In this document: positions 10,514 through 17,847 of the stretch, in pieces | How the letters are laid out: each line of letters starts with the position of its first letter | How positions within the stretch are numbered: position 1 is the stretch's first letter | Assembly (NCBI GenBank): GCA_023423675.1 | Contig: JAFAFD010000456.1 | Coordinates: 1 to 17,847, forward strand | Length of the DNA stretch: 17,847 nt | Reading direction: 5' to 3' | Origin: Pseudomonadota bacterium | GTDB lineage: Bacteria; Pseudomonadota; Gammaproteobacteria; Xanthomonadales; Xanthomonadaceae | The notes under the pieces: model-generated | Told to the model about the DNA's origin: nothing | Databases searched by the model: none | What the model saw: only the letters and a program-made list of their open reading frames with translations | Position numbers and translations under genes: made by a program

Positions 10514-10620
10514 TACTGCAACGGCAGCGGCCAGGTGCGGTTGCCGCGCAGGCCGACAGGCAGGAACAGGAACAGCCGGGCGGCACTTGGCCGCGCGCCG
10601 GTGTGAACAGGCTGGCTCAT
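10513..10620 (-). CDS. Possible 35-codon ORF upstream of the diguanylate cyclase
   Basis: ATG at 10620-10618 opens a short frame starting MSQPVHTGARPSAARLFLF and ending LPLQ. Its TAA stop shares a base with the preferred cyclase ATG (TAATG). A TATCAT -10-like box lies upstream on the minus strand (10653-10648). No Shine-Dalgarno is visible for either start. It could be a leader ORF that feeds ribosomes to the cyclase start, or chance. I recognise no domain. Confidence 0.25.
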   Translation of the reverse strand: MSQPVHTGARPSAARLFLFLPVGLRGNRTWPLPLQ

Positions 10621-10705
10621 CGCGGGAACTGTGGGGAGATGGGGCGAATGATAGGCCAAACACCCCCCTCGGCGTCACCGCGGCGTGAAAGCCGGGGTCT
10701 GAGGC

Positions 10706-10787
10706 GGGGTCAGAGCCCTTACGCCTGCAGCGGAAGGGATCCGACCCGGGGTCGGATCCCTCTGCGCATGCAGAGGGCTCTGACCCC
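10706..10787. repeat. 82-bp nested palindromic element
   Basis: The outer arms are a 14-bp perfect inverted repeat (GGGGTCAGAGCCCT 10706-10719 with AGGGCTCTGACCCC 10774-10787). Inside lies a 12-bp perfect palindrome with a single central base (GGGATCCGACCC 10736-10747 with GGGTCGGATCCC 10749-10760). A small hairpin (TCTGC/GCAGA around GCAT, 10761-10774) and a CTGCAG (10725-10730) are also inside. The whole can fold as a branched structure. It lies just after the kinase stop and before the cyclase leader region, both on the minus strand. It looks like a composite REP-type element. The rest of the roughly 290-bp gap holds only the possible upstream ORF and no other gene that I can see. Confidence 0.8.
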
Positions 10788-10806
10788 AGCTATCCGGACG
10801 CCTGAC

Positions 10807-12207
10807 TCAGCGCCCGGCCACCGGGCTGCCCGCCGGCCACTGCACCACCGCTTCCAGTCCGCCCTCGGGGCGGTTGCGCAGCCACAGCCGGGCGCCATCC
10901 TTCTCGGCCAGGGCGCGGGCGATGGTCAGGCCCAGGCCGGCGCCGCCGGTCTGCCGCGAGCGCGAGGTTTCCACCCGCACGAAGGGATCGAACACTGCTT
11001 CGAGCTGGTCATCGGCCAGCCCCGGGCCGTCGTCGGCCACCACCACGGTGATGCCCCCGCCGCTGCGGTCCACCCGCACCCGCACGCGCTCGGCATACAT
11101 CACCGCGTTGTCCACCAGGTTGGAGAACAGGCGGTGCATGGCCAGCGGCCGCAGCATCAGCACCGCGCCACTGGCGCCTTCGAAGGCCACGTCGGCGCCC
11201 GCCTCGGCGGTGTCCTCGACGATGCTTTCCAGCAGCGAATCCAGGTCGAGGGCAGCGCGCTGTTCGGCGCTCTCGGCGCTGCGGGCCAGTTCCAGGCCTT
11301 CGCGCACCAGGGCCTGCATCGCCGCCAGGTCGCCGATCAGACGCTCGCGCAGGATCTCGTCGGTCACGTTTTCCAGGCGCAGGCGCAGCCGGGTCAGCGG
11401 CGTCTGCAGGTCGTGGGTGATCGCCGCCAGCATCTGCGTGCGTTCGGCCAGGTGCCGCTGCAGCCGCTGCTGCATCGCGTTGAAGGCTTCGGCGGCGCGC
11501 TGCACTTCGCGCGGGCCGCGCAGCGGCAGCGGGTCGCGCTGCAGGTCGTCGCCCAGTTCCTCGGCGGCCGAGGCCAGTTCCTGCAGCGGCGCGCTGGCCA
11601 TGCGCGAAACGACATAGGCCAGCACGGCGATCGCCAGCACCAGCAGGGTCAGGAACAGCGGGTCCACGGCCAGCACGCCGTTGTGCGCCACCGCTGGCGA
11701 ATCCAGCGCCAGCTTCAGCGTGGTGCCATCGCTGAGGACCACGTCCACGGCCCGGCACTTGGGCGGGATGAAGGACGGGTCGCGTTCACGCGGCGGGCGC
11801 CGGTGGCCCGGCGGTGGCGGCGGCAGCAGTTCCTGCAGCTTGGGGATGCACGAGCGGAACGAGGTGAAGTGCACATGCGCGCGCGCCACCGGTCCGGGGC
11901 GGTCATCGAGCACTTCCATCAGCGCCGTATCGACGCGGCCCAGGCGTGCGCCGGGCTGCAGCGCGCGCACGCTCGGCCCGCCCATTTCCAGCAGGCGATC
12001 GCGCAGTTCCGGGTTGCCGTCGAGCAGGTTGACGTAGCCCTGCAGGCGGTCGGCGATGCGGTTGAGGTTCTGCCGCTCGAATTCCTGCTGGCGCTTGGAC
12101 GTGGCCAGCATGGTCGCGCCGATCGCGGCCACCGACATGCCCAGCAGCAGGATCACGAACAGCCGCCCCACCATCGAGGCCAGGAAGTGGCGCAGGCGCT
12201 TGATCAC
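10807..12207 (-). CDS. Sensor histidine kinase of an OmpR-type two-component system
   Basis: This inner-membrane sensor kinase should phosphorylate the response regulator encoded directly upstream. The 466-residue protein has a membrane helix at about 14-35, a periplasmic domain to about 180, and a second helix at 182-201. A HAMP region follows (about 202-255), then the H-box AAITHDLQTPLTRL with H265, the N-box (N363, N367), G1 (DDGPG at 392-396) and G2 (GGAGLGL at 421-427). The periplasmic part carries a proline run (LLPPPPPGHRRPP, 128-140) and two cysteines (C120, C151) that could form a disulfide. Translation starts at GTG 12207, three bases after the regulator stop, with a weak GGAA upstream. 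The pair is divergent from macABC. A similar arrangement in S. maltophilia has, as I recall, been called macRS. I leave the symbol open. Confidence 0.9.
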   Translation of the reverse strand: MIKRLRHFLASMVGRLFVILLLGMSVAAIGATMLATSKRQQEFERQNLNRIADRLQGYVNLLDGNPELRDRLLEMGGPSVRALQPGARLGRVDTALMEVLDDRPGPVARAHVHFTSFRSCIPKLQELLPPPPPGHRRPPRERDPSFIPPKCRAVDVVLSDGTTLKLALDSPAVAHNGVLAVDPLFLTLLVLAIAVLAYVVSRMASAPLQELASAAEELGDDLQRDPLPLRGPREVQRAAEAFNAMQQRLQRHLAERTQMLAAITHDLQTPLTRLRLRLENVTDEILRERLIGDLAAMQALVREGLELARSAESAEQRAALDLDSLLESIVEDTAEAGADVAFEGASGAVLMLRPLAMHRLFSNLVDNAVMYAERVRVRVDRSGGGITVVVADDGPGLADDQLEAVFDPFVRVETSRSRQTGGAGLGLTIARALAEKDGARLWLRNRPEGGLEAVVQWPAGSPVAGR

Positions 12208-12210
12208 GGC

Positions 12211-12939
12211 TTATTCCAGATTGACGGCCGAGGCCAGTACATAGCCTTCATTGCGCACGGTCTTGATCAGGCCGTCGGGTCCGCCATCGTCGGCCAGCTT
12301 GTTGCGCAGCCGGCTGACCTGCAGGTCGATCGCGCGGTCCTGCGCCTCGTAGTTGCGGCCGCTGCTGAGCGCCACCAGCTGCTCGCGCGAGAGCACCTTG
12401 TTGGCGTGCGCGATGAACACCCGCAGCAGGCGGAACTCGGCGCCGGACAGCACCACCACGCGGCCATCGGGGTCGACCAGGTGGCGGTGTTCCAGATCGA
12501 AGATCCAGCGCGAGAAGCGCGCGCGGCGCACCGCGAGCGGCTCCAGGTTGGCCGGCAGGGCCTCGGTCCGGCGCAGCACGTTGCGGATGCGCGCCAGCAG
12601 CTCGCGCGGCTCGAACGGCTTGGCCAGGTAATCGTCGGCGCCCATCTCCAGGCCCAGCACGCGGTCGATCGGCTCGGCGCGCGCGGTGAGCATGATCACC
12701 GGCGTGTTCGAGCGCGCGCGCAGGTCGCGGCACAGGGTCAGGCCATCCTCGCGCGGCAGGTTGAGGTCAAGCACGATCAGGTCCACGTGCTCGCGCTCCA
12801 GCAGCTGGCGCATGCTGGTGCCGTCGGCCGCGGTGCTGACCAGATAGCCGGCGCGGCCGAGCTGTTCGGCCAGCAGGGTGCGGATGTCATTGTCGTCGTC
12901 GACGATCAACAGGCGATGCATCGGGTTTTCAGTCTCCAT
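12211..12939 (-). CDS. OmpR/PhoB-family response regulator
   Basis: This is a DNA-binding response regulator partnered with the adjacent kinase. From ATG 12939 it has 242 residues: a receiver domain at about 7-122 with acidic residues D14 and D15, phospho-acceptor D58 in VLDLNLP, T85 and K107 (AKPF), and a winged-helix DNA-binding domain at about 140-242. The latter contains LSGAEFRLLRVF, LSREQL and the DRAIDLQVSRLRNKL recognition-helix region. The start could also be ATG 12921 (MHRLLIVDDD). An in-frame GTG at 13002 adds 21 residues that do not fit the receiver fold. The divergent position next to the efflux operon, with a 205-bp shared intergenic region, suggests that it controls macABC, its own operon, or both. 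Confidence 0.92.
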   Translation of the reverse strand: METENPMHRLLIVDDDNDIRTLLAEQLGRAGYLVSTAADGTSMRQLLEREHVDLIVLDLNLPREDGLTLCRDLRARSNTPVIMLTARAEPIDRVLGLEMGADDYLAKPFEPRELLARIRNVLRRTEALPANLEPLAVRRARFSRWIFDLEHRHLVDPDGRVVVLSGAEFRLLRVFIAHANKVLSREQLVALSSGRNYEAQDRAIDLQVSRLRNKLADDGGPDGLIKTVRNEGYVLASAVNLE

Positions 12940-13022
12940 GTCGCGATTTTCCCGTGTCGGGAGCTGAACCGCATCCTGTCCAGTACGTACCACTGTATCC
13001 ACGCCGGGGCCGGATACCTGCA

Positions 13023-13049
13023 GTTACGCGTTTCGGCCGACAGTGTTAC
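13023..13049. promoter_or_regulatory. Two direct GTTAC half-sites, candidate response-regulator box
   Basis: GTTAC occurs at 13023-13027 and 13045-13049, a 22-bp step that puts both on the same face of the helix. They lie in the divergent region between the regulator and macA, about 20-45 bp upstream of a possible macA -35 box. Paired direct repeats are typical of OmpR-family regulators, though their usual step is 10-11 bp within one box. Confidence 0.35.
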
Positions 13050-13069
13050 ACACAGACACACCCCGAGGA

Positions 13070-13099
13070 TTGAGCCTGCCTGCGCCCGATCTTCACAAT
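13070..13099 (+). promoter_or_regulatory. Possible sigma70 promoter for macABC
   Basis: TTGAGC (13070-13075) and CACAAT (13094-13099) are separated by 18 bp, and each matches four of six consensus bases. A transcript would begin near 13106, leaving a leader of about 40 bases before the macA GTG. Confidence 0.35.
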
Positions 13100-13144
13100 G
13101 CCCACCAATGCCGCTGCGGCGGCCTGCCCGAGTGAAGCCCGCAC

Positions 13145-14392
13145 GTGATCTCCCGCCTGTTGCCCGCGACCCGCCGGGGTCGCCTGATCGTGATTGTCCT
13201 GCTTGTCGTCATTGCTGCCGCGTGCGCCTGGTGGCTGCTGCGCAAGCCTGCCGCCCCGGCCCTGGCCACCAGCCCGGTCAGCCGCGGCGACATCGAACAG
13301 ACGGTGGAAGCCACCGGCGTGATCGATGCCTACAAGCTGGTCAGCGTCGGTGCGCAGGCCTCGGGCCAGATCAAATCGCTGAAGGTGCAGCTGGGCGATA
13401 CGGTGAAGGAAGGCGACCTGATCGCCGAGATCGACGCCACCACCCAGCAGAACCAGGTGCTCAACGCGCAGGCCTCGCTGGACCAGGTGATCGCCCAGCG
13501 CGCCGTGCAGCAGGCCAGCCTGCGCCAGGCCGAGCTGGACTTCGCCCGGCAGAAGGAGATGCTGGCCGCCGAGGCGACCTCGCGGCAGGAATACGATGCC
13601 GCCGAGGCCACGCTCAAGACCGCCCGCGCCCAGCTGCAGTCGTACGAGGCGCAGATCAAGGGCCGCGAAACCGAGCTCGGCACCGCCCGCGCCAACCTGG
13701 CCTACACCCGCATCACCGCGCCGATGGACGGCACCGTGGTCGCGGTGGTAGCAGAGGAAGGCCGCACGGTGAACGCCAACCAGACCGCGCCGACCATCGT
13801 CATGCTGGCGCGCCTGGACGTGGTCACCGTCAACGCCGAAGTCTCCGAGGCTGACGTGGTCAAGATCAAGGCCGGCATGCCGGTGTACTTCACCACCCTG
13901 GGCGACCCGGACCGCAAGTACCACGCCACGCTGCGCCAGATCAATCCGGCGCCGTCGTCCATTGCCAACGAAAGCTCGTCCAGTTCCAGCAGCTCGTCCA
14001 GCTCCAGTTCCAGCAGCGCGGTCTACTACAACGCCCTGTTCGACGTGGAAAACCCCGATGGCACCCTGCGCATCGACATGACCGCACAGGTCTCGGTGCT
14101 GCTGCAGCAGGCCAAGGGCGCGCTTCTGGTGCCGGCCGTGGCGCTGGGCCCGAAGACGCGTGACGGCGAGCGCGTGGTGCGCGTGGTCAACGAGCAGGGC
14201 CAGCCGCAGCCGCGCAAGGTCAAGGTCGGCATCAACAACGGCGCCTCCGCGCAGATCCTGTCCGGGCTGGAGGAAGGCGAGCGCGTGGTGGTCGGCGAAG
14301 GCGGTGCGGCCGCAGCCGGCAGCGGCACCGGCAACCGCAGCGGCGGCGCGATGCGCATGGGCCCGCCCGGTGGCATGGGTCCGCGCCGATGA
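13145..14392 (+). CDS. macA: MacA-type periplasmic adaptor of an ABC efflux pump
   Basis: This membrane-fusion protein joins the MacB ABC transporter to an outer-membrane channel and stimulates its ATPase. The 415-residue protein has one N-terminal membrane helix (13-32), a split lipoyl domain (about 60-100 and 188-220), and an alpha-helical hairpin (about 103-185) that reaches the outer-membrane factor. The beta-barrel and membrane-proximal domains follow, containing [23 protein letters not shown] run of 15 serines (277-291) is inserted in the beta-barrel region just before VYYNALFDV. The C-terminus is Gly/Met-rich and low in complexity. It starts at GTG 13145 with only a weak GAAG-like site upstream, and overlaps macB by four bases (ATGA). 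Family substrates elsewhere include macrolides, peptides and lipid-like molecules; the true substrate here is unknown. In S. maltophilia this operon is known as macABCsm. Confidence 0.93.
   Translation: MISRLLPATRRGRLIVIVLLVVIAAACAWWLLRKPAAPALATSPVSRGDIEQTVEATGVIDAYKLVSVGAQASGQIKSLKVQLGDTVKEGDLIAEIDATTQQNQVLNAQASLDQVIAQRAVQQASLRQAELDFARQKEMLAAEATSRQEYDAAEATLKTARAQLQSYEAQIKGRETELGTARANLAYTRITAPMDGTVVAVVAEEGRTVNANQTAPTIVMLARLDVVTVNAEVSEADVVKIKAGMPVYFTTLGDPDRKYHATLRQINPAPSSIANESSSSSSSSSSSSSSSAVYYNALFDVENPDGTLRIDMTAQVSVLLQQAKGALLVPAVALGPKTRDGERVVRVVNEQGQPQPRKVKVGINNGASAQILSGLEEGERVVVGEGGAAAAGSGTGNRSGGAMRMGPPGGMGPRR
13973..14017 (+). repeat. Serine-coding tandem repeat inside macA
   Basis: Two 18-bp units (13973-13990 and 13991-14008) match at 16 of 18 positions and begin AGCTCGTCCAG. 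A half unit, TCCAGCAGC, follows. Together they encode the 15 consecutive serines. Four different serine codons are used, so the tract is not a simple mononucleotide or trinucleotide run. Confidence 0.85.
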
Positions 14393-16347
14393 GCACGACG
14401 GCGCCCCTGCTGCGCCTGCGTGACCTGCGCCGCGAGTTCCCGGCCGGCGAGGATGTCATCGCCGTGCTGCGCGACGTCAACCTGGACATCCATGCCGGTG
14501 AGATGGTGGCCATCGTCGGCCAGTCCGGCTCGGGCAAATCGACGCTGATGAACATCCTCGGCTGCCTGGACCGCCCGACGCGCGGCAGCTACCAGGTGGC
14601 CGGCCGCGAAACCGGAAAGATGGAGCCGGACGAGCTGGCCGAGCTGCGCCGCGGGCATTTCGGTTTCATCTTCCAGCGCTACCACCTGCTGGGCGACCTC
14701 GATGCGCGCGGCAACGTGGAAGTGCCGGCGGTGTATGCCGGCAGCCCCGGGCCGACCCGCAACGCGCGCGCCGAGCAGCTGCTGCAGCGGCTGGGCCTGC
14801 ACGACCGCATGCACCACAAGCCGGGCCAGCTGTCCGGCGGCCAGCAGCAACGCGTGTCGATCGCCCGCGCCCTGATGAACGGCGGCGAGGTGATCCTCGC
14901 CGACGAACCGACCGGTGCGCTGGACACGAAATCCGGTGAGGAAGTGATGGCCATCCTCGGCGAGCTGCATGCCGAAGGCCACACCATCATCATCGTCACC
15001 CACGACATGAGCGTGGCCGAGCACGCCCAGCGCATCATCGAGATCCGCGACGGCGAGATCATCGCCGACCGCGCCAATCCGAAGGCGCCGGACTACCGTG
15101 CGCAGCGCCAGCCCAGCGCCGACGTCGCCCATGGCAGCAGCTGGCGCGCGGCCCGCGACCGCTTCACCGAAGCGTTCCGGATGGCGCTGCTGGCGATGAA
15201 CGCCCATCGCCTGCGCACCTTCCTGACCATGCTCGGCATCATCATCGGCATCGCCTCGGTGGTGTCGGTGGTGGCGCTGGGCAACGGCTCGCAGCAGCAG
15301 ATCCTGCAGAACATCAGCGCGCTGGGCACCAACACCATCGACGTCTACCCCGGCCGCGGCTTCGGTGACATGCGCTCGGCGCGCGTGCAGACGCTGAAGG
15401 CCACCGATGCCGATGCGCTGTCGCAGCAGAGCTACGTGGACAGCGCCACGCCCAGCGTGTCGACCTCGGTAACCGCGCGCTACCGCAACCAGTCGGCGAC
15501 GGCACAGATCAGCGGCGTCGGCGAGCAGTATTTCCGGGTGAAGGGCGTGACCCTGCTCGACGGCAGCTTCTTCGACACCGATGCGATCCGCGGGCTGGCG
15601 CAGGTGGGGGTGATCGACGAGAACACGAAGACCCAGTTCTTCCCCGACAGCGACCCGATCGGCCAGGTGATCCTGCTGGGCAACGTGCCGGTGCGCGTGG
15701 TCGGCGTGGCCAAGAAGCAGAGCTTCGGCTTCGGTGGCAGCACCAGCCTGGGCGTGTTCGTGCCCTACACCACGGTGATGTCGCGCATGCTGGGGCAGAG
15801 CTACGTCTCCAGCATCACCGTGCGCGTCAATGATGAAACACCGATGGATGCCGCTCAGGAGGCCATCACCCGGCTGCTGACCCTGCGCCACGGCACCGAG
15901 GATTTCTTCCTCAGCAACAGCGCCGAGATCCGCGAGACCATCGAGCAGACCACCCGCACGATGACCCTGCTGATCGGCGCCATTGCCGCCATCGCTCTGC
16001 TGGTCGGCGGCATCGGCGTGATGAACATCATGCTGGTGTCGGTGACCGAGCGGACCCGCGAGATCGGCGTGCGCATGGCCGTGGGTGCGCGGCAGAGCGA
16101 CATCCGCCAGCAGTTCCTGATCGAAGCGGTGCTGGTGTGCCTGATCGGCGGCCTGCTCGGCATCGGCCTGGCACTGCTGCTGGGCGTGCTGATCGGCCAC
16201 TTCTCCAGCAATTTCCAGGTGGTGTTCTCCACTGCCTCGATCATCGCCGCGTTTGCCTGCTCGACCCTGATCGGCGTGGCGTTTGGATTCCTGCCGGCAC
16301 GCAATGCCGCCCAGCTCGACCCGGTGGAGGCCCTGGCCCGCGAATGA
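14389..16347 (+). CDS. macB: MacB-type ABC efflux transporter, ATPase fused to permease
   Basis: This inner-membrane mechanotransmission ABC transporter drives the tripartite pump with MacA and the outer-membrane factor. The 652-residue protein has an N-terminal ATPase domain: Walker [10 protein letters not shown] at 44-52, signature LSGGQ at 148-152, Walker B ILADEP with D172 and E173, and switch H205. Four membrane helices follow (about 277-299, 524-552, 577-604 and 614-640). Between helices 1 and 2 lies the large periplasmic domain. The [14 protein letters not shown] segment is the FtsX-type coupling motif. Length and layout match E. coli MacB. Four-base ATGA overlaps at both ends tie its translation to macA and the downstream lipoprotein. 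All catalytic residues are intact. Confidence 0.95.
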   Translation: MSTTAPLLRLRDLRREFPAGEDVIAVLRDVNLDIHAGEMVAIVGQSGSGKSTLMNILGCLDRPTRGSYQVAGRETGKMEPDELAELRRGHFGFIFQRYHLLGDLDARGNVEVPAVYAGSPGPTRNARAEQLLQRLGLHDRMHHKPGQLSGGQQQRVSIARALMNGGEVILADEPTGALDTKSGEEVMAILGELHAEGHTIIIVTHDMSVAEHAQRIIEIRDGEIIADRANPKAPDYRAQRQPSADVAHGSSWRAARDRFTEAFRMALLAMNAHRLRTFLTMLGIIIGIASVVSVVALGNGSQQQILQNISALGTNTIDVYPGRGFGDMRSARVQTLKATDADALSQQSYVDSATPSVSTSVTARYRNQSATAQISGVGEQYFRVKGVTLLDGSFFDTDAIRGLAQVGVIDENTKTQFFPDSDPIGQVILLGNVPVRVVGVAKKQSFGFGGSTSLGVFVPYTTVMSRMLGQSYVSSITVRVNDETPMDAAQEAITRLLTLRHGTEDFFLSNSAEIRETIEQTTRTMTLLIGAIAAIALLVGGIGVMNIMLVSVTERTREIGVRMAVGARQSDIRQQFLIEAVLVCLIGGLLGIGLALLLGVLIGHFSSNFQVVFSTASIIAAFACSTLIGVAFGFLPARNAAQLDPVEALARE

Positions 16348-17783
16348 AGATGATGACCCGACTGACCTCCCCTGCCCCTTCGCGCCTGCTGCTGGCCGGC
16401 GCCGTGCTGCTCGCCCTGTCCGGCTGCGCCTCGGTGGGCCGCTACCCGACCGAAGACCCGGCCGTGTCCGCGACCTATGGCCGCGGCGATGCCACCCTCA
16501 ACGCGCCGGCCGATGACCCGCGCAGCAGCCTGGACACCCCGGGCCGCGACGTCCGCCAGGACACCTGGTGGACCGGCTTCGGTGACGAACGCCTGGACCG
16601 CCTGGTGGCGCAGGCCCTGGCCGCCAACAGCGACCTTGCTGCCGCCGGCCTGGCCGTGCAGCGCGCCCGCCTGCAGGCCGGCCTGGCCAGCAACGCGCTG
16701 TGGCCGCAGCCGTCCTCGTCCGGCGTCAGCGCCAGCGGCAGCCGTCCGACCGACCAGGCCGCCGACTGGAGCCGCGGCTATTCCACCGGCGTGTCGCTGT
16801 CGTGGGAGGTGGATCTGTGGGGCCGCCTTCGGACCGCGCGCGACATCGCCCGCTGGGAAGCCCAGGCCAGCGAGGAGGACCGGCAGAACACCGCCCTGCT
16901 GGTGATCGGCGATACGATCAGCCAGTACTGGACGCTGGCCTACCTCAACCAGTCCATCGCCAGCGGCGAGGCCAACCTGCAGCGCCTGGAGCGCACCCGC
17001 GACCTGGTGCAGGCCCGCTTCGACGCCGGTGCGGTCTCCCGGCTGGAAGTGCGCCAGGCCCTGCAGAACCTGGAATCGCAGCGTTCGGCGCAGAGCGCGC
17101 TGGAACAGCAGCGGGTGGAAGTGCGCAACGCGTTGACCGTGCTGCTGGATGGCACCCCGTGGCCGCAGCAGGATGAGCCGCAGGACCTGCAGGCCGCCCG
17201 CAGCCCGGGCATCGACGAAGGCCTGCCGGCCGATCTGCTGGGCCGCCGCCCCGACCTGCGCGCGGCCGAGCTGCGCCTGCGCAACAGCCTGAAGACCATC
17301 AAGGTGACCGCCACCCAGTACTACCCGGCGCTGAGCCTGACCGGCAGCCTCGGCTCCAGTGCGACCTCGCTGGGGGATGTGCTGCGCAACCCGGTGGCCA
17401 CGCTTGGCGCTGGCCTGTCGCTGCCCTTCCTCAACCTGCAGCGTGCGCAGCTGGACACCGACATCGCCGGTACCGCTTACCAGATCGCCGCGACCAACTT
17501 CCGCAAGACGCTGTACACCGCGCTTTCGGAAGTGGACAACGCGCTGTCCGCGCGCGAGCAGCTGGCGCGCCAGGTGGCCGCTTCGCAGGCCTCGTATGAC
17601 CAGGCCGTGGAAGTGGAGCGCGCACAGGAAGTGCGCTACCGGGTGGGTGCTACCGACCTGCGTACCTGGCTGGAAGCACAGCAGACCCGGCGCGATGCCG
17701 AGCTGTCGCTGGCGCGCGTGCGGCAGAGCCAGCTGAACAACGACGTGACCCTGTTCAAGGCGCTGGGCGGCAGCGCGGGGTAA
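16344..17783 (+). CDS. macC: NodT/OprM-family outer-membrane efflux lipoprotein
   Basis: This trimeric outer-membrane channel completes the MacAB pump, replacing TolC, which serves E. coli MacAB from elsewhere in the genome. The 479-residue protein has a lipoprotein signal with lipobox LSGC and lipidated C28; the +2 residue is alanine, favouring outer-membrane sorting. Two outer-membrane efflux repeats follow, at about 75-265 and 285-475, with the family stretches [27 protein letters not shown] and [12 protein letters not shown]. The start ATG 16344 overlaps the macB stop (ATGA); longer readings lie inside macB. The symbol macC follows its operon position and S. maltophilia usage. By sequence alone it is an OprM-like protein. 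It ends 5 bp before a SMAG hairpin element. Confidence 0.92.
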   Translation: MKMMTRLTSPAPSRLLLAGAVLLALSGCASVGRYPTEDPAVSATYGRGDATLNAPADDPRSSLDTPGRDVRQDTWWTGFGDERLDRLVAQALAANSDLAAAGLAVQRARLQAGLASNALWPQPSSSGVSASGSRPTDQAADWSRGYSTGVSLSWEVDLWGRLRTARDIARWEAQASEEDRQNTALLVIGDTISQYWTLAYLNQSIASGEANLQRLERTRDLVQARFDAGAVSRLEVRQALQNLESQRSAQSALEQQRVEVRNALTVLLDGTPWPQQDEPQDLQAARSPGIDEGLPADLLGRRPDLRAAELRLRNSLKTIKVTATQYYPALSLTGSLGSSATSLGDVLRNPVATLGAGLSLPFLNLQRAQLDTDIAGTAYQIAATNFRKTLYTALSEVDNALSAREQLARQVAASQASYDQAVEVERAQEVRYRVGATDLRTWLEAQQTRRDAELSLARVRQSQLNNDVTLFKALGGSAG

Positions 17784-17788
17784 GGCCG

Positions 17789-17812
17789 GTAGGTGTCGAC
17801 CTTGGTCGACAC
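17789..17812 (+). repeat. SMAG-type REP hairpin after macC
   Basis: GTAG (17789-17792) is followed by GTGTCGAC (17793-17800), a CTTG loop and GTCGACAC (17805-17812), an 8-bp perfect stem. It begins 5 bp after the macC stop and probably protects or ends the macABC transcript. No T-tract follows. Confidence 0.8.
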
Positions 17813-17821
17813 GCGACCTCT

Positions 17822-17847
17822 GTAGAGGCCAGCCCCTGGGCGGCGGG
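17822..17847 (+). repeat. Start of a second REP-like element cut by the window end
   Basis: A further GTAG at 17822-17825 is followed by GC-rich sequence with short self-complementarity (CCAG/CTGG). It sits in the expected position of a second member of a REP pair, but the window ends before it can be judged. Confidence 0.3.

Noticed and set aside
8921-10606. A 561-codon frame antisense to the propeller region of the cyclase
   Set aside because: The regular repeats of the propeller gene create a long open antisense frame. It has no start context and no domain.
12940-13002. A longer start (GTG 13002) for the response regulator
   Set aside because: It adds 21 residues without similarity to receiver domains; ATG 12939 or 12921 fits the family better.
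10327-13854. A 1175-codon open frame on the + strand, antisense to the cyclase, kinase and regulator
   Set aside because: It is a GC-driven shadow frame. The composition is Gln/Ala/His/Arg-rich with no domain, and it runs across four well-supported genes.
14026-16200. A 724-codon frame antisense to macB
   Set aside because: It is a shadow frame of a gene with all ABC motifs intact, and the translated sequence is low-complexity with no recognisable fold.
16137-16343. A 69-residue extension of the outer-membrane lipoprotein
   Set aside because: It lies inside macB, and the lipoprotein signal with C28 fits the start at 16344.

Overview
The window reads as a chromosomal segment of a high-GC gammaproteobacterium of the Xanthomonadaceae, most likely Stenotrophomonas. 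This rests on three things: the codon and base composition, the gene set (pst-phoU, a MacAB-type pump with its own outer-membrane lipoprotein, RNase T), and the many short hairpins next to a GTAG/CTAC tetranucleotide, which match the SMAG-type REP elements known from S. maltophilia. I see no rRNA, tRNA, CRISPR array, insertion sequence, phage gene or broken gene. Two strands share the space: + from 29 to 7437 and from 13145 to 17783, and - from 12939 down to 7490.

Region 1 (1-3600) is the high-affinity phosphate uptake operon pstC-pstA-pstB-phoU; pstS would lie just left of the window. The genes overlap or nearly touch, except that two REP-like hairpins sit between pstB and phoU. A clear intrinsic terminator follows phoU.

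Region 2 (3600-6720) is the most interesting part. It is a compact four-gene cassette, hvfA-hvfB-hvfC-hvfX: a secreted precursor peptide with four EGKCG motifs, a multinuclear iron oxidase of the DUF692/MNIO family, a DUF2063 partner protein and a DoxX-like membrane protein. By homology to the H. influenzae Hvf system this should make a ribosomally made, post-translationally modified copper-binding peptide. A small His/Asp-rich RcnB-like periplasmic protein follows, so the block looks like a metal-handling island.

Region 3 (6775-10620) holds RNase T (+ strand, possibly leaderless) convergent with a large membrane-bound diguanylate cyclase (- strand). The cyclase has 14 propeller repeats, a Y_Y_Y domain, one membrane helix and an apparently active GGEEF site. 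A possible 35-codon upstream ORF is coupled to its start. An 82-bp nested palindrome separates it from the next genes.

Region 4 (10807-17783) has an OmpR-family regulator and sensor kinase reading left, divergent from macA-macB-macC reading right. The latter encode a complete ABC-type tripartite efflux pump. Two direct GTTAC repeats 22 bp apart lie in the divergent intergenic region and may be the regulator's binding site. MacA carries an unusual run of 15 serines. Another SMAG hairpin closes the operon at the window end.
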